Below the pieces are notes generated by a model. The model saw nothing but the letters and a program-made list of their open reading frames with translations. It had not been told where the DNA came from and did not search any database. Shown in pieces: positions 26,390 to 37,235 of a stretch of 64,000 bases of DNA (its first letter is position 1; each line of letters opens with the position of its first letter). The position numbers and the translations under genes were made by a program. This stretch comes from Pachypanchax playfairii. Lineage: Eukaryota; Chordata; Actinopteri; Cyprinodontiformes; Aplocheilidae. The stretch lies in assembly GCA_006937955.1 (NCBI GenBank), contig SSNP01000025.1:4231686-4295685 (forward strand), in the 5' to 3' direction.

Positions 26390-26575
26390 TTATCTCTGAT
26401 GCTTTGTGGATCACTCTGCTCTATAACAGCAATGCCAATGTCAGACTCTTTAAGGGTTTTGTGTGAATTAAAGCCATCTCTCAATTGGCGGGTTTGGCTG
26501 TGATCTTTCCTCCCATCTCTTGACGTACAAAGAGCCTTCCCACTTATCAAAGATTCATTAGCTCTCTAACATATC
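26390..26575. promoter_or_regulatory. Candidate conserved non-coding block
   Basis: Non-repetitive stretch with balanced composition, including AATTAAAGCCATCTCTCAATTG and TATCAAAGATTCATTAGC (a TCF/LEF-like TCAAAG next to a homeodomain core). Not coding in any frame. Inference from texture only. Confidence 0.22.
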
Positions 26576-26579
26576 CATC

Positions 26580-26750
26580 TAGGTTTCTGCACACATTGCC
26601 CATCCATTAATATTGAACCATATTCACCCAGAGGGACCACAGGGATAATGCCCTGCTCAAGGACACAGGGGGTGTTACATTTGAAGTGATAGCTCTCATG
26701 AGATCTGAACCCACAACCACAATGGCACATTAGCCGTTGCTGCCACAAAT
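26580..26750. repeat. Degenerate interspersed repeat
   Basis: TGCCCTGCTCAAGGACACAG and ATCTGAACCCACAACC followed by TTAGCCGTTGCTGCC match a short repeat common in fish (CTGCTCAAGGGCACAG...GGATTCGAACCC.CAACC). The family is not assigned. Confidence 0.5.
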
Positions 26751-27322
26751 AAGTGATAAAACCTATGATATTTGTCTCCTTCTATGACATTAAACTGCTA
26801 TGGAGTTTAAATGCAGATGAGTCTCAGCAGGACAATTTAACACATAGAATGTATTTAAACACAGTCATATTGAGCTCAATTGTTTAATGTACTTTTGTAC
26901 TGAATCCTTTAGACAATAAAAATAAATTGTAATTAGGTCAAATAGACTATAACACATGTACTTTAAAATGTGTTTTTCTGAGAAATACAAAATACATGTG
27001 TAAATTATGGTAATAACTACAGTTTACATTTAACAACTAGCTAAAAATTAACAATGGTTAAAATGACAAAATATCTCAAGTTCTTCTAATTAAAGGAACT
27101 ACAGGATATTAAAGCATTTTGATGGAGAGTTTCAAAAAGACAGTTTGCAATGCAATTGGCCTCAAACAATAACAATATACTGAGCTCAATCGAAATGTTT
27201 GACACTTGGTTCTACGTCTTATCTAATTAAGAAGAAAAAGTTGTGTAAAGTCTGTAATCATACCAGAACACTTTGCACAAGTCAGAACAGTTTGGAGGGG
27301 TACGTTCTGGGTAGTTAGAATT

Positions 27323-27817
27323 TTTAAAGCAGAACTAAGTAAGTTTTTTCACCTCAATAAATGTTTTCTAGAGTCCCTGTGGGGGTAAACAAGGACTTGG
27401 CGGGGTGATTCGTGGGTCCCTCCCCTCCCTCCGGGGTCTGTGTCCTGAAAGCAGCACTTGCAACTTTCAGTGGATCGGACCCGACTAATCTCGCGAGAAC
27501 AAACCTGCTTTACGGCACTCACACTCACGTACATAAATACAAGCATGAAGCCCTTGCCGTTGTTAGCAACGCCACCCTTAGGAGCGCAAAGATGACAATA
27601 ATACTCACCTTTCGAGACATTTTCTTGGTTTTGTTTTTCTTTCTTCTTGCAAAAGCGTTCTCTGCACGTTGTTGTTTGGGGGCGGCGGCGGGGTGGAGGG
27701 GGTGGGGGGTGAGGGGGGGGGTCTGTGGCGGCGGCGGGGGAACGTTACGACAGTGAGCTTTCACAGGGGACCAGTAGGGGGAGAGCGAGAGCAAAACTTA
27801 CTTAGTTCTGCTTTAAA
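27323..27817. mobile_element. MITE-like TIR element with GC-rich core (495 bp)
   Basis: Perfect 25-base inverted ends: left begins TTTAAAGCAGAACTAAGTAA at 27323, and right, on the opposite strand, starts with the same bases from 27817. The interior is CpG-rich and G-rich (GCGGCGGCGGGG, a long G-run block at 27678-27740) against an AT-rich intron. Open frames inside show no transposase. Target-site duplication cannot be separated from the palindromic TTTAAA ends. Confidence 0.75.
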
Positions 27818-28789
27818 TCAAGAAAAGTGTCCTAATCACAAATGCTTAAAGACTCCAACATTGTGAAACTAATACCTTAATGAACACAACCAATTAAATT
27901 ACAAAACAAACTGTTGGCACTCCTGTGCAAATGTAAGTATCTGCTGAACTGAATCATCAAATCAAGTTGTCTAAAAGGCAGTTTTATCTGCATTGTATGT
28001 TTTGTACCTGTGTCTATTGCTGTCTCCCATTCATGAAGGCTCCCACCCCAGTTTTTAAAGGTTGATGTGCCATAATGTACTAATGGATAGACAGCACTAT
28101 GAAAATGAGTAGAAGAGAGAAGGACAGTTTGCCATACACATACTCAAATGAGGCATGGAAGTCTCTCGGGAAGCAGATTTGCAGGCATCTACAATACATC
28201 GGTCAAAAGAGATGAAACTGAAGGTGACATATAAGTAAGTGGAAGCAGAGGAGAAAAGAAGGGTTGTTGTAGACAGAAACAGTATAAAACCCAAAGACAA
28301 GGAGGAATAATGGGTACAAGAGGAAAAAATAAAACAATCACTCAAATAGTAGTACCGCTTAAAGCAATAATTTTACTTCTGTAGGATCTACACAGGTCTT
28401 CACTCTGAAGCTTCTAATAGCCACATTCACACATAGTTATAGGAGATAACACACCAGCACTAAAACAGCCATTCTCACACCCATTTATTCTTCTTTGCAC
28501 ATGATAACAACAATGGGCTACATTTTTAGATACATTAATGTTTTCTTTTGGACAAGGAGGTTTTTAAAAGTGAAGACATGGATAGGAGTAAACCATGTGC
28601 TTCCAAAAATGTTGTACTGTGTTATGAGAAACAAATTGGACTTTATATCACTAAGTTTCAGTTAATGGGATAAATATGGAATTAGAGTGTTCAGGTGTTG
28701 AGCTCATCTGCACATTATGAGTTAGCAATGGAGTGAAAGGGAAACAATAATTCACACTCATTTACACATAAACAGAGAAACAGACAGCA

Positions 28790-28995
28790 GCTCGACGCAA
28801 AGATTATCAATCATCTCCCCCAGAATGGAGTTTTTGCCATCTAACCAGCATGAGCAGCCGATGCACAGCTTCAATCATCGCCTGCCAGTCTAAATGCTAG
28901 CTCTAATTAGCATTCACATGCTAAATTACCTCCCATCCCATGTTTCCTGATTAGGCTTAATCATTCTGACAGCAAGTTTTACTGCTTCCCTTGCA
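28790..28995. promoter_or_regulatory. Candidate conserved non-coding block with homeodomain motifs
   Basis: Contains GATTATCAATCATC, a palindromic CTAATTAG (28903-28910), GCTAAATTACC and CCTGATTAGGCTTAATCATT, plus a CTTCAATCATCGCC stretch. This is dense for 200 bases and is non-repetitive and non-coding. Confidence 0.3.
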
Positions 28996-31313
28996 GAGCC
29001 AATAGATCCATGGCCATCTCAAACTCTAGGAAAAGATCCAAGCAACTGGTCTTCAGCGAGGATGGTCAGACAAGTGACTTCTCATCATAGGATCAGAATG
29101 TTTTCCATTTTTATCAGTTATAGACCTATAATTGCCTCAACTGTAAGAAAGCTGCAAAAAGTACTTTCATGGAAACTGCTCAGTAGACAAAATGTATTTA
29201 GATAATACACTTTACAGTAAATATACTCCATTATAAGAAAGTTGCAAAAATTCAAAAAGACACAGGACTAGAGAAAGAAGAGCATTTTAGTTTAGGGTAG
29301 GAAACAATTTAGAAGTGAGATAACATCAAAATATTTTTTTTAATGATTCTTTCTCAATTATTTTTGATGCAAAACGTGGAGGAACAATAAATACACTGTT
29401 TAGACACTTAGAGGATTCTGAGTTGTTCCTGATCAATGTAGTGGAGAGGTGTAAAGTAGAAAAATCACTCAATATATTGCTCATGTGTCTTGTTAAATCA
29501 GATACCATCAAGCGATTGGGAAGTTGTTAGCTGGGAGTAGTAAGAAAATGGAGAGGACAAGACAGCACACTGCAGTATGTGAAACTCTTCATACTGAACC
29601 AAAGAGGAACATGTTGAGTATCTTGCAAAAGAGTGAAATAGATCATCTTCAAGCAGGAGGCTTTTGTGATCGAGGGAGCAGGGCAAGTGAACTTCTGGTC
29701 CCAGACAGCAGCTCTGAAATGGTCTGAAGTCTAACCAGTCTCACTTGTCTCTCTGTCTGAAGACAGAGAAGTGCCAGTGTTATGTCAATCAACCAGTTGG
29801 CACAGTTACCTCAGTAGTGCTGTACTCCAATCAGTCCTGTCACTCAGGCTATCATCCAAGATAGAAAGGAAAAGGAAAAGTAATTGGATTTGCTGCTAGG
29901 AGGGAAATGATGAAATGACATGAAACCATACCCATTCACCCACCCCACACACAGACACCTTCATACACCTATACTCCACTAGGAGTAAATCCCCCTCTTT
30001 TCCTCTTTCTCTCCATCTGCCTTGCTTATCTCTTTTTGTTTCCTAAATCTGGAAATACTTCAGGCTGTTGAGAGTTTCTTTTCATCTCGACTGATGCAGC
30101 AGGAGCACCTTGTTCTCCCAGGTAGACAAAAGTGGAAATGAAATAAAAGAAAAGAAAGGATTTCCAGGTTTTACAGAGATCTGAGGAGGATTTTTGGGAT
30201 GTTTCTGGCAATTGGTAAAAAAGAGAAGGTCTAAAGTGAACTCACAGCTGGTAAGATCTCAGTACCCTGAAACCACCATGTCTGTTAACAAAATATAAGT
30301 ATAGGGTTGTTGTGATATCTTTAAAAATAAACACAATTAAACATCAGTTTGATTTTGAAGTGCTGGGTGCAAAATATGTATGCTGGATACTGGCAGACAT
30401 TAAATTTTAATGTGAGGCTGCTTGCTCTGTTATGTTATGAGAAAACTATACTGTACAACTAAGAATATTTACACTTGTCTACACTTAAGTTCTAACTTAA
30501 TAATTTCTCTGTGACATTGTCTCATTTTTTAGCTGGATGTTGTTCTTTAGTTATCCATCCCCAATTTGTATAAAAAAGCAATCATTTTCAGAAGCATTAT
30601 GTCACATCCTCAATTTTGTCACTTTACAGTATAGTAAATTCTTTTAGAACATTTCTTATAATCAATCCTACAACTTTAATAATTAAAAGACAGTTATTTT
30701 CAATATTAATGACTCCAGTCTGTTTATTAGATCATTTATACACTATTTGAAAATGTAAATAACTGTTTCATTGTCAGCAGTTACAAAAATAATATTGAGA
30801 TAAAGGCTCCACTGCAACATTAAGTGACTTATTTTAGCATGAAGTGGTAAATTAGCTGTCCTTTTAAAAATAAATAAATACATAAACAAAAATATCATCT
30901 GTTAGAAAATGAATACTGGACAAACAAGGGCACAGTGTAAAGTATCAGATTTTTTTTTTTCTTTTCAGAAAAAGAACACCATTAACCCAACAGTAAAAGC
31001 ATAGTTATACTGTAATTTGCTCATACTGTACATGCCAGGTGCTTAGTCAGCCATGATATTGAGATTAGTGAAGCTGCTGTAAAGGGGTGCAGATTTACAA
31101 AACGTAACTAAGAACACATCTCTCCTCCTCCTTCACACACATATCCACAAATACATACCTAGACAAAGAAACCAACACTTTTCCAATGTACTGCTTGAAT
31201 TTAGGATCTACATTAGTGATTATATATTCATAGATCAATCAATACACAGAGTCTAGCAGGCGAGACGTGTCCATGCAAGCAAACACACAGTTCACAACAG
31301 TCCCATTGTAGGA

Positions 31314-31331
31314 ATCCTAATGAGTATTAGG

Positions 31332-31333
<2 letters not shown>
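31314..31333. other. Perfect 8-bp inverted repeat beside (TG)n
   Basis: ATCCTAAT-GAGT-ATTAGGAT forms a perfect hairpin immediately before the long TG tract. Confidence 0.8.
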
Positions 31334-31416
<83 letters not shown>

Positions 31417-31458
31417 CGCTTGCGCATGTGCGTGCGTGTCTGTGCGTGTGCGCTCGTG
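31333..31458 (+). repeat. (TG)n microsatellite with GC-containing alternating tail
   Basis: About 83 bases of pure TG to 31415, then a mixed alternating stretch (GCGCATGTGCGTGCGTG and similar) to about 31458. Chance Cys-Val frames here are artefacts. Confidence 0.95.
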
Positions 31459-33473
31459 TAGACATCAATACACTGCAGCTTTACATTTCATTAGGCCAGG
31501 AGCACAGTTTAACTTCTAATGAGTAGCAATAAGACTGCACAGCCTGTAACATTTGCTTCAGCATCACTTTCTATTTCTCCTTATTTCTAATCCCAGTTCC
31601 CTTCCTTTTCTTAGTCCCTCTAAACTTTGTATTGTCTAAATTAGGTTTAGAAATTTATTACTTGTTGTCCAATCAACTTCAAAGAATTTAATTTAGAGCA
31701 GAACTGATCACCTCCTGTGTCAGAGAAAAAACTTTGCAGACACTGAGAAGTGGAAAAAAAAGCTTAACAAATTGGCTGTAGCTCGAATCACTGTTGATTT
31801 ATTGTAATTGTCACCCTGTCTTGCCATTCCTTTGCTCATACAGATGACTACATTTCACTGCAGCATCTGCATTGATTTGTGCGAGGACACTGGCAGCCTC
31901 CACCTCCGTGTTCACCTTCCTCTTTCCATCCCTGGGCACAGGAAGATATGCCGGCTGAGGGGAAATGGGATTCCAATCAGCGGGATATCATCCAAGATCT
32001 GCTGACCCCCACACTCTCAACAGACACACAAATCATCTGTCTGCACACACAGCCACAGACATCGTCCAGGGGTCAGTCGCAAGGACTATCGTGCTAGGTT
32101 TCAGTTGACTTAACAAAACTCAAGTGACAGGAAGCTGTGTAAGACGGCATGTGTCTGTCTGCATACGTATTGCATATTACTTCTTATTTTAGCCAATATA
32201 AAAACAGCTGACAAAAGCAATATTGTATTGCAAAAGGTTATTTAAAGGCTGCAAAGGCAAATTTTTATACAGCCAAAGCTGCATCTAAAACTACAGCATA
32301 TTAAAGGATATTTATGTCAAGTGAGTAAATAATGAATAATGTGATAGATGACTTAAAATCATTACAAAAACTTTCAAGATATTATCTAAAACTTTTTAAA
32401 GTTAAATGTAAGACACTGAAATATGCATAGTTTTTAAATTTATTTTGTATTACGTATGCATTTATTCAGTTTATTTTATCCTCAGTTGACAGTTTTACTC
32501 AGTGTGAAATGCAATGATGTCCTGCAGAGGAAAAAGGTGGAAAAAAAATAAAAAAACAAACACACACAAAAAACACAGCAACAGCTCAGTCAGATCTCAG
32601 ATGAAGGAGCAGCTGATTGGCACACACACCATGCCGTCTACTCAACATGAGGACTTGAGGAGCCCACACATATTGTAAATGCACAAGCACACTCACAAAA
32701 AGGGCTGCATGCTGTGTGTATGCTGAACATGAGAGAAAAATTACTGCTTGCCTGTGATTGAGGAGACATTTTGTGGCACCCATTTCAGCACGCAAACAAA
32801 AACACATAAAAAAAACATGGGGTTTTCTCACCTGTGGTGCCCAGGAGACACATAAAAAAAAACATCTGCACCCACCTTATAGCCACTAAAAAACACTCAG
32901 TGGCTTTTGAAATTCCTGTGACCACAGCACTCAGCGAGATAAAACCCACATAGCTTTAGTTTGTCTTACAGCGCTAGTTCCACTCCACAAATCACTCAAA
33001 AACACACACACACAACCTTGCTACAAAACACTTGCATCTTAAAAGCTGCCATCTTACAGGGTTTTACAGCAGTATGTGTGTGTTGACAAAGCAATAGAAA
33101 AAATATTCTGAGGTCAATCAAACCCAAAATGCTATCAAATGGACAATATAGGCCTACTAGCCATCCACCATGAGTACAAATATGTTTAATTAGAACTAAC
33201 CATCAATAATGCATAATTATATAATGCCTAAAAGATACATTTAATGCAACAAACTTACAGAAGCATCTCAATGTAAATTTGTGACATTATTTTCCTTTGA
33301 GCAGTTATTTCAGTGACAATGTGTTTTCTATGTGCTAAGCATTTCCAGGAGACAAATTCTGCTAAACAGCCTTTTTTGGTACAGAAGAAGAGTTTTGAAT
33401 GTAAAACATGAAAAGCAATACATTATATAAAATAGAACTAAAGTTTAAAACTCTCAAACTCCCAGTTTCCTAC

Positions 33474-33656
33474 CTTTTTTATGCGTCCACTGCGAGTGCC
33501 GGTGAATACCACCGTGTTTCCTCTGTAGTCATAAGCAGCCACAGAGGTCATGCCGTCATCTTTGTCCACATAAAGCGGGATGCCCTCAATGGCTTTTGTG
33601 CCTCCTAAGGGCTGGTTGAAGTCCTGGCCACAGAAGTTATCATCAATCTGCAGTGG
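33474..33656 (-). CDS. plxna1: Plexin-A1, following sema-domain exon (61 codons)
   Basis: This short exon lies below the size of a detectable long open frame but reads through as 61 codons, starting PLQIDDNFCGQDFNQPLGG, continuing with GIPLYVDKDDGMTSVAAYDY and ending TVVFTGTRSGRIKK. This is the plexin-A1 sequence that directly follows the CINS end of the large exon, covering late blades of the sema propeller. Splice sites are clear: acceptor CTTTCCACTCTCCAG (AG at 33658-33657) and donor AAG|GTAGGA (GT at 33473-33472). Length is a multiple of three and both introns are phase 0, so joining to the large exon keeps the frame. The next expected segment (start of the last propeller blade, then the PSI domain beginning near VTRVPVESC) was not found in the remaining 33 kb on this strand, so the next exon is probably past position 1. 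Confidence 0.96.
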
Positions 33657-34470
33657 CTGGAGAGTGGAAAGACAAAAAAATCAGAAGGAAGTTAACCAAA
33701 CCATTAACAATTTGTAGTGTAAAATGTAGCTTAATTTCAAATTACTCAGCACAAAATAGACAAAGTGTGCCACTTCTATAAAGCCATGTTTTGGTCTTAC
33801 TGGAAACATTTTCCCTTCTACTTTTTCAGTTATTTTTTCAGGAATAAAAGGTGACTAATATTGAACTCTGGCCTTTTATGCAAACACAACGGGGACTTTT
33901 GCAATCTGTATAAGCCAATGTGATGTTGAACAAAAATTAAGTCAATAGACTGAATAAATCAACTATTACTGGAATGGAGATGGAGGGCTAGGTGAATGAA
34001 TAAACAGGACACTGGTGAAGAGGAATGACAGGAAGTAAATTATAGGTCAGATTAGCATATCATAATCAAAGTGTCTTGTACATGCTCATTGCCATGCTGA
34101 TGTGCTGATATGTCACACATGATCTATGCATATACTGAGTGTGTGTTTGTGTGAGTGTGCAATGGAGATGTCATTAAAAGCAAGGGATAGTAATGCACAA
34201 ATCAGGAGGTTCCCCTGACACTGACATCCATGACGAAGATAATCAACATCACCTGCATTACCCTGATAACCTCAAACACATACACAGTAAAACACACAGG
34301 AGACACAACCTATAATCCACACACATCTGAATGAAAAATAAATAGATATGTGCCTTTTTTTTCTGTGTATGTGTATGACTACACATCAATGCATCATTCA
34401 CATTTCAATCAAACTCAGTATACATTTAAACTGAGTTCAGTTTATCATATAATGGAAAGCAATGCATATT

Positions 34471-34503
34471 TACTGTACAGTACATTGTACAGTACTGTAC
34501 AGT
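34471..34503. other. Cluster of overlapping GTAC palindromes
   Basis: TACTGTACAGTA (34471-34482) and GTACAGTACTGTAC (34487-34500) are each perfect palindromes and share the CTGTACAG core, so several hairpins are possible. Confidence 0.8.
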
Positions 34504-34989
34504 GTTAAATTTGGAGTTAAAAAATATATTTGATATGTTCTACAAAGTGTGTCTCTGCTACTAGTTTAGATTTATTATTTTTTAGTGCATAAAAATGGGT
34601 GTTTTAGTGAAAAATGTACCTTATACCAATAGGATTTTTCAAAGTCATGTTGAAAATGCAACAGGATGTAATAATGCAAATACATATACATAACATTTGT
34701 TAAAGGAACAAAACAACACACATACACAAGCCTGATTAAGCCTCCCACGCTAAACAAATTAACATGCCAGCTTTCTCTTGTTCATTATAAGACATATCGT
34801 CTCCATAGAGACTAATCAATCACCACACCCCTTCAACACAGCAAAGCTGTCAGGGACTGTGTGTACTTGTGTGAGTGAGTTAGGTTGAACAACAACAAAA
34901 AAAAGGTTGTGAAAACGCCTTTGGCGGACATTGTCTGCCTTCCACCAGACGTTCAAAGGCAGCCAGAAACACAAAAAAGTTTAACTTCA

Positions 34990-35345
34990 GTGAACAAAGA
35001 CTCAAAGTGACAAAGTGAAGTCAGACAAGGAGAGTGGGATGGAGAGCAGGAGAGACAGAGATAAGGGAGAGAGAAAGGGAAGAAGGGACACATACAATGA
35101 CTCTGGCTTTTGTATGATTTACATAAACATGTTCTCAATTTGGGAACTGTTTGGCGAGTAATTTGAGAGGAGGAGAAGAGGACACGGAGCAAAACAAGAA
35201 CAACGGAGGTGATGCAGGGAAGATGAAGGAGGATATGATAAGCCAGAAGGAAGGAAATTAGAAGGGGAACTCAAGTCAAGAGAGGGACAAAAGTGAAAAC
35301 ACGGACATGAGGAGAAGGAAGGAGGAAAGGATGGAACAGGCAGAG
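34990..35345. repeat. Purine-rich low-complexity tract
   Basis: Two runs of GGAGA/GAAGG-type sequence (about 35020-35095 and 35165-35345) followed on the plus strand by a pyrimidine-rich stretch to 35560. No coding content. Confidence 0.55.
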
Positions 35346-37049
35346 ATGGTCATGGCTCAGTGATAGTGTGAACTCTGGCTTTTGGTTTGTGCTATACAGT
35401 TTCCCTCATTTCCTCTGATAAGCACAACGGAACCAACTCTTATTTAACTCATTTTCCAAATCTCTCTCTCTTCCCCATCCACACCACTCTCTACTCATCT
35501 TTATTCTTCTGTATCCTTTCCCTTTCAGCCTTGAAATATCCCTCTTACATCTTCATTTTTTTTTTTGTTAAAGTTCACAGAAACTGGCCTGTGGGAAATC
35601 ACGACTGTCCCATGGGTTACTATTTTTTTCTGCTTTCACTTGCCAACAGCTCTTTCAGACCGTCTTTTCCACTTCCCTTTAAAAAAGAATCATGAAGGAT
35701 GATTCAAAATTACAAGCATTTACATGATGGTTAAACAAATAACCACATGCTGCTCCAGAGGTCATCCAACCAAATAGAAATAAGATGACCTGCAGGTCAA
35801 AATGATTGCCATTAAATAACACTACATATTTCTGTCAAATAAACTATTATTCCTCTTCTAAAATCTGCATTCTGATGTCTGGAAACCAACCTGAAATGAT
35901 TAAGTAGCATGATACCAGAGTTAAAAACTGTTTAAAATAGTCGTTTATGGTAGCATAGTTTAGCCAGAATTTATTTATGCTGGGCGGCTCATACTTGTAA
36001 ACTAATCTGCATTCCCAGTGTATTTCAAGCTCACACACACACAGACGTGAAATCACCATCTTTCCAGCACCATTGTCGGCATGCTGAGGACGCTAATGGT
36101 TTGTTATGTTTAGCTTGACTTGCATCATTACCATAGAGTCAACAGCTCAGATTGAGGCACAGTGAAGCGTTCAGTCGACGTGTTTTCACTGCAGACAAAT
36201 GTGGCCCCACACAGGCCTGACATCTGCTAGCTGTTGTTTGCCTTGTAGACATGTAATTCCAAGAGTCTGCCTCTTTTATCTTTTCTCAGCTATTCATTGA
36301 CGAGCTGAAGCTTTTTTTCTGCCACTAGTCTGAAATGGACTAAATGGACTTAATAATGCTGTTCCAACAGGGGGAATTGCTTCATTCTGAAGGCGTTTGA
36401 CTCAAGTTTTGGGCTGCCATTATCAATAGACTTGTGATATTGAAAACTATAAAAAATATATAAAAAGCTATTAGCTCTTTATCCTCCATTTGTCACAGTC
36501 TAGATATGCCTGATACATAAAATAAAACAAATCAATTTTATGTCATGCCAGGAGTCAATTTTATTGCTTAAATAAATCATTCTTTTAAGGATTAGCATAT
36601 TGGTTTTTAACCGTTTTTATCTCCATTTATGTGCCGTTGTTCTTATATTCAGCATTTTGTGCATGTTTGTGTGTGTGCTCACAACTTATAACCTGAATGA
36701 TTAATATGTACTTGATGTAAATCTCTGCAAAGATTCTTGCCTCACAAAAGGTGACCTGCTGTTGGTCCTTTGTTAGTACATTTGAAGGCTATGCAGCCTG
36801 TCCCTGTTGACCTACAGGACCTGTGACCATGCTATTAATATTTTTACTTGCTATAGCTTATACACGAATCAGAGTACATGCGCTGTAACATACACACACT
36901 TTTGTTCTATTTCCAGGGGGCTAGACAAGGACAGGGTCCCCCATGTTGTCCTTACCAAAGACCTCTGCTGTACCCAGGCACAGGGCTGGCCCCTGGCAAC
37001 ATGCATGCTTCCACACACAGAGACTGCTGCCAAACTATGGCTGAATGAA

Positions 37050-37235
37050 TGATGATGGGGTTATGAAAGACAGAGTGGGGCAGCTCAGACCAGAGGAAAA
37101 GGAAAAAAAAGGGGAGAAAAAAAGAGTAAAGGGGAGAAGATGGAGAGGAGAGACATAGTTGAGGGCTTTAGGGTCAACAGCACTCTTGTAACCACTAATG
37201 AGCCTCAAGCCAGGGAGAGCAAGAGAGGGCCAACG
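37050..37235. repeat. Purine-rich low-complexity tract
   Basis: GGAAAAGGAAAAAAAAGGGG-like purine runs over roughly 180 bases; no coding content. Confidence 0.5.

Larger units (their letters stand above)
1..33473 (-). other. plxna1: Start of a long plexin-A1 downstream intron (partial)
   Basis: Everything below the 33473 donor is intron as far as I can see: no stretch continues the plexin protein. It contains the TIR elements, LINE remnants, the duplicated block and candidate regulatory blocks listed separately. The segments 1822-2440, 2700-7420, 7520-12000, 12200-16600, 22830-26390 and 28990-31310 show only AT-rich sequence, short homopolymers, purine-rich stretches and small chance frames; I see nothing else in them. 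The true length exceeds 33 kb, minus one assembly duplication of about 2.7 kb. Confidence 0.7.

Noticed and set aside
27412..27794. Open frames of 89-114 codons on both strands
   Set aside because: They lie inside the MITE-like element and arise from its G-rich core; no transposase motif.
31320..31526. Cys-Val repeat frames
   Set aside because: Direct translation of (TG)n; the same applies at 50 kb and 58.9 kb.
32790..32840. Splice-donor-like CACCACAG|GTGAGA on the minus strand
   Set aside because: The sequence before it does not encode the expected plexin continuation and no matching acceptor with homology was found.
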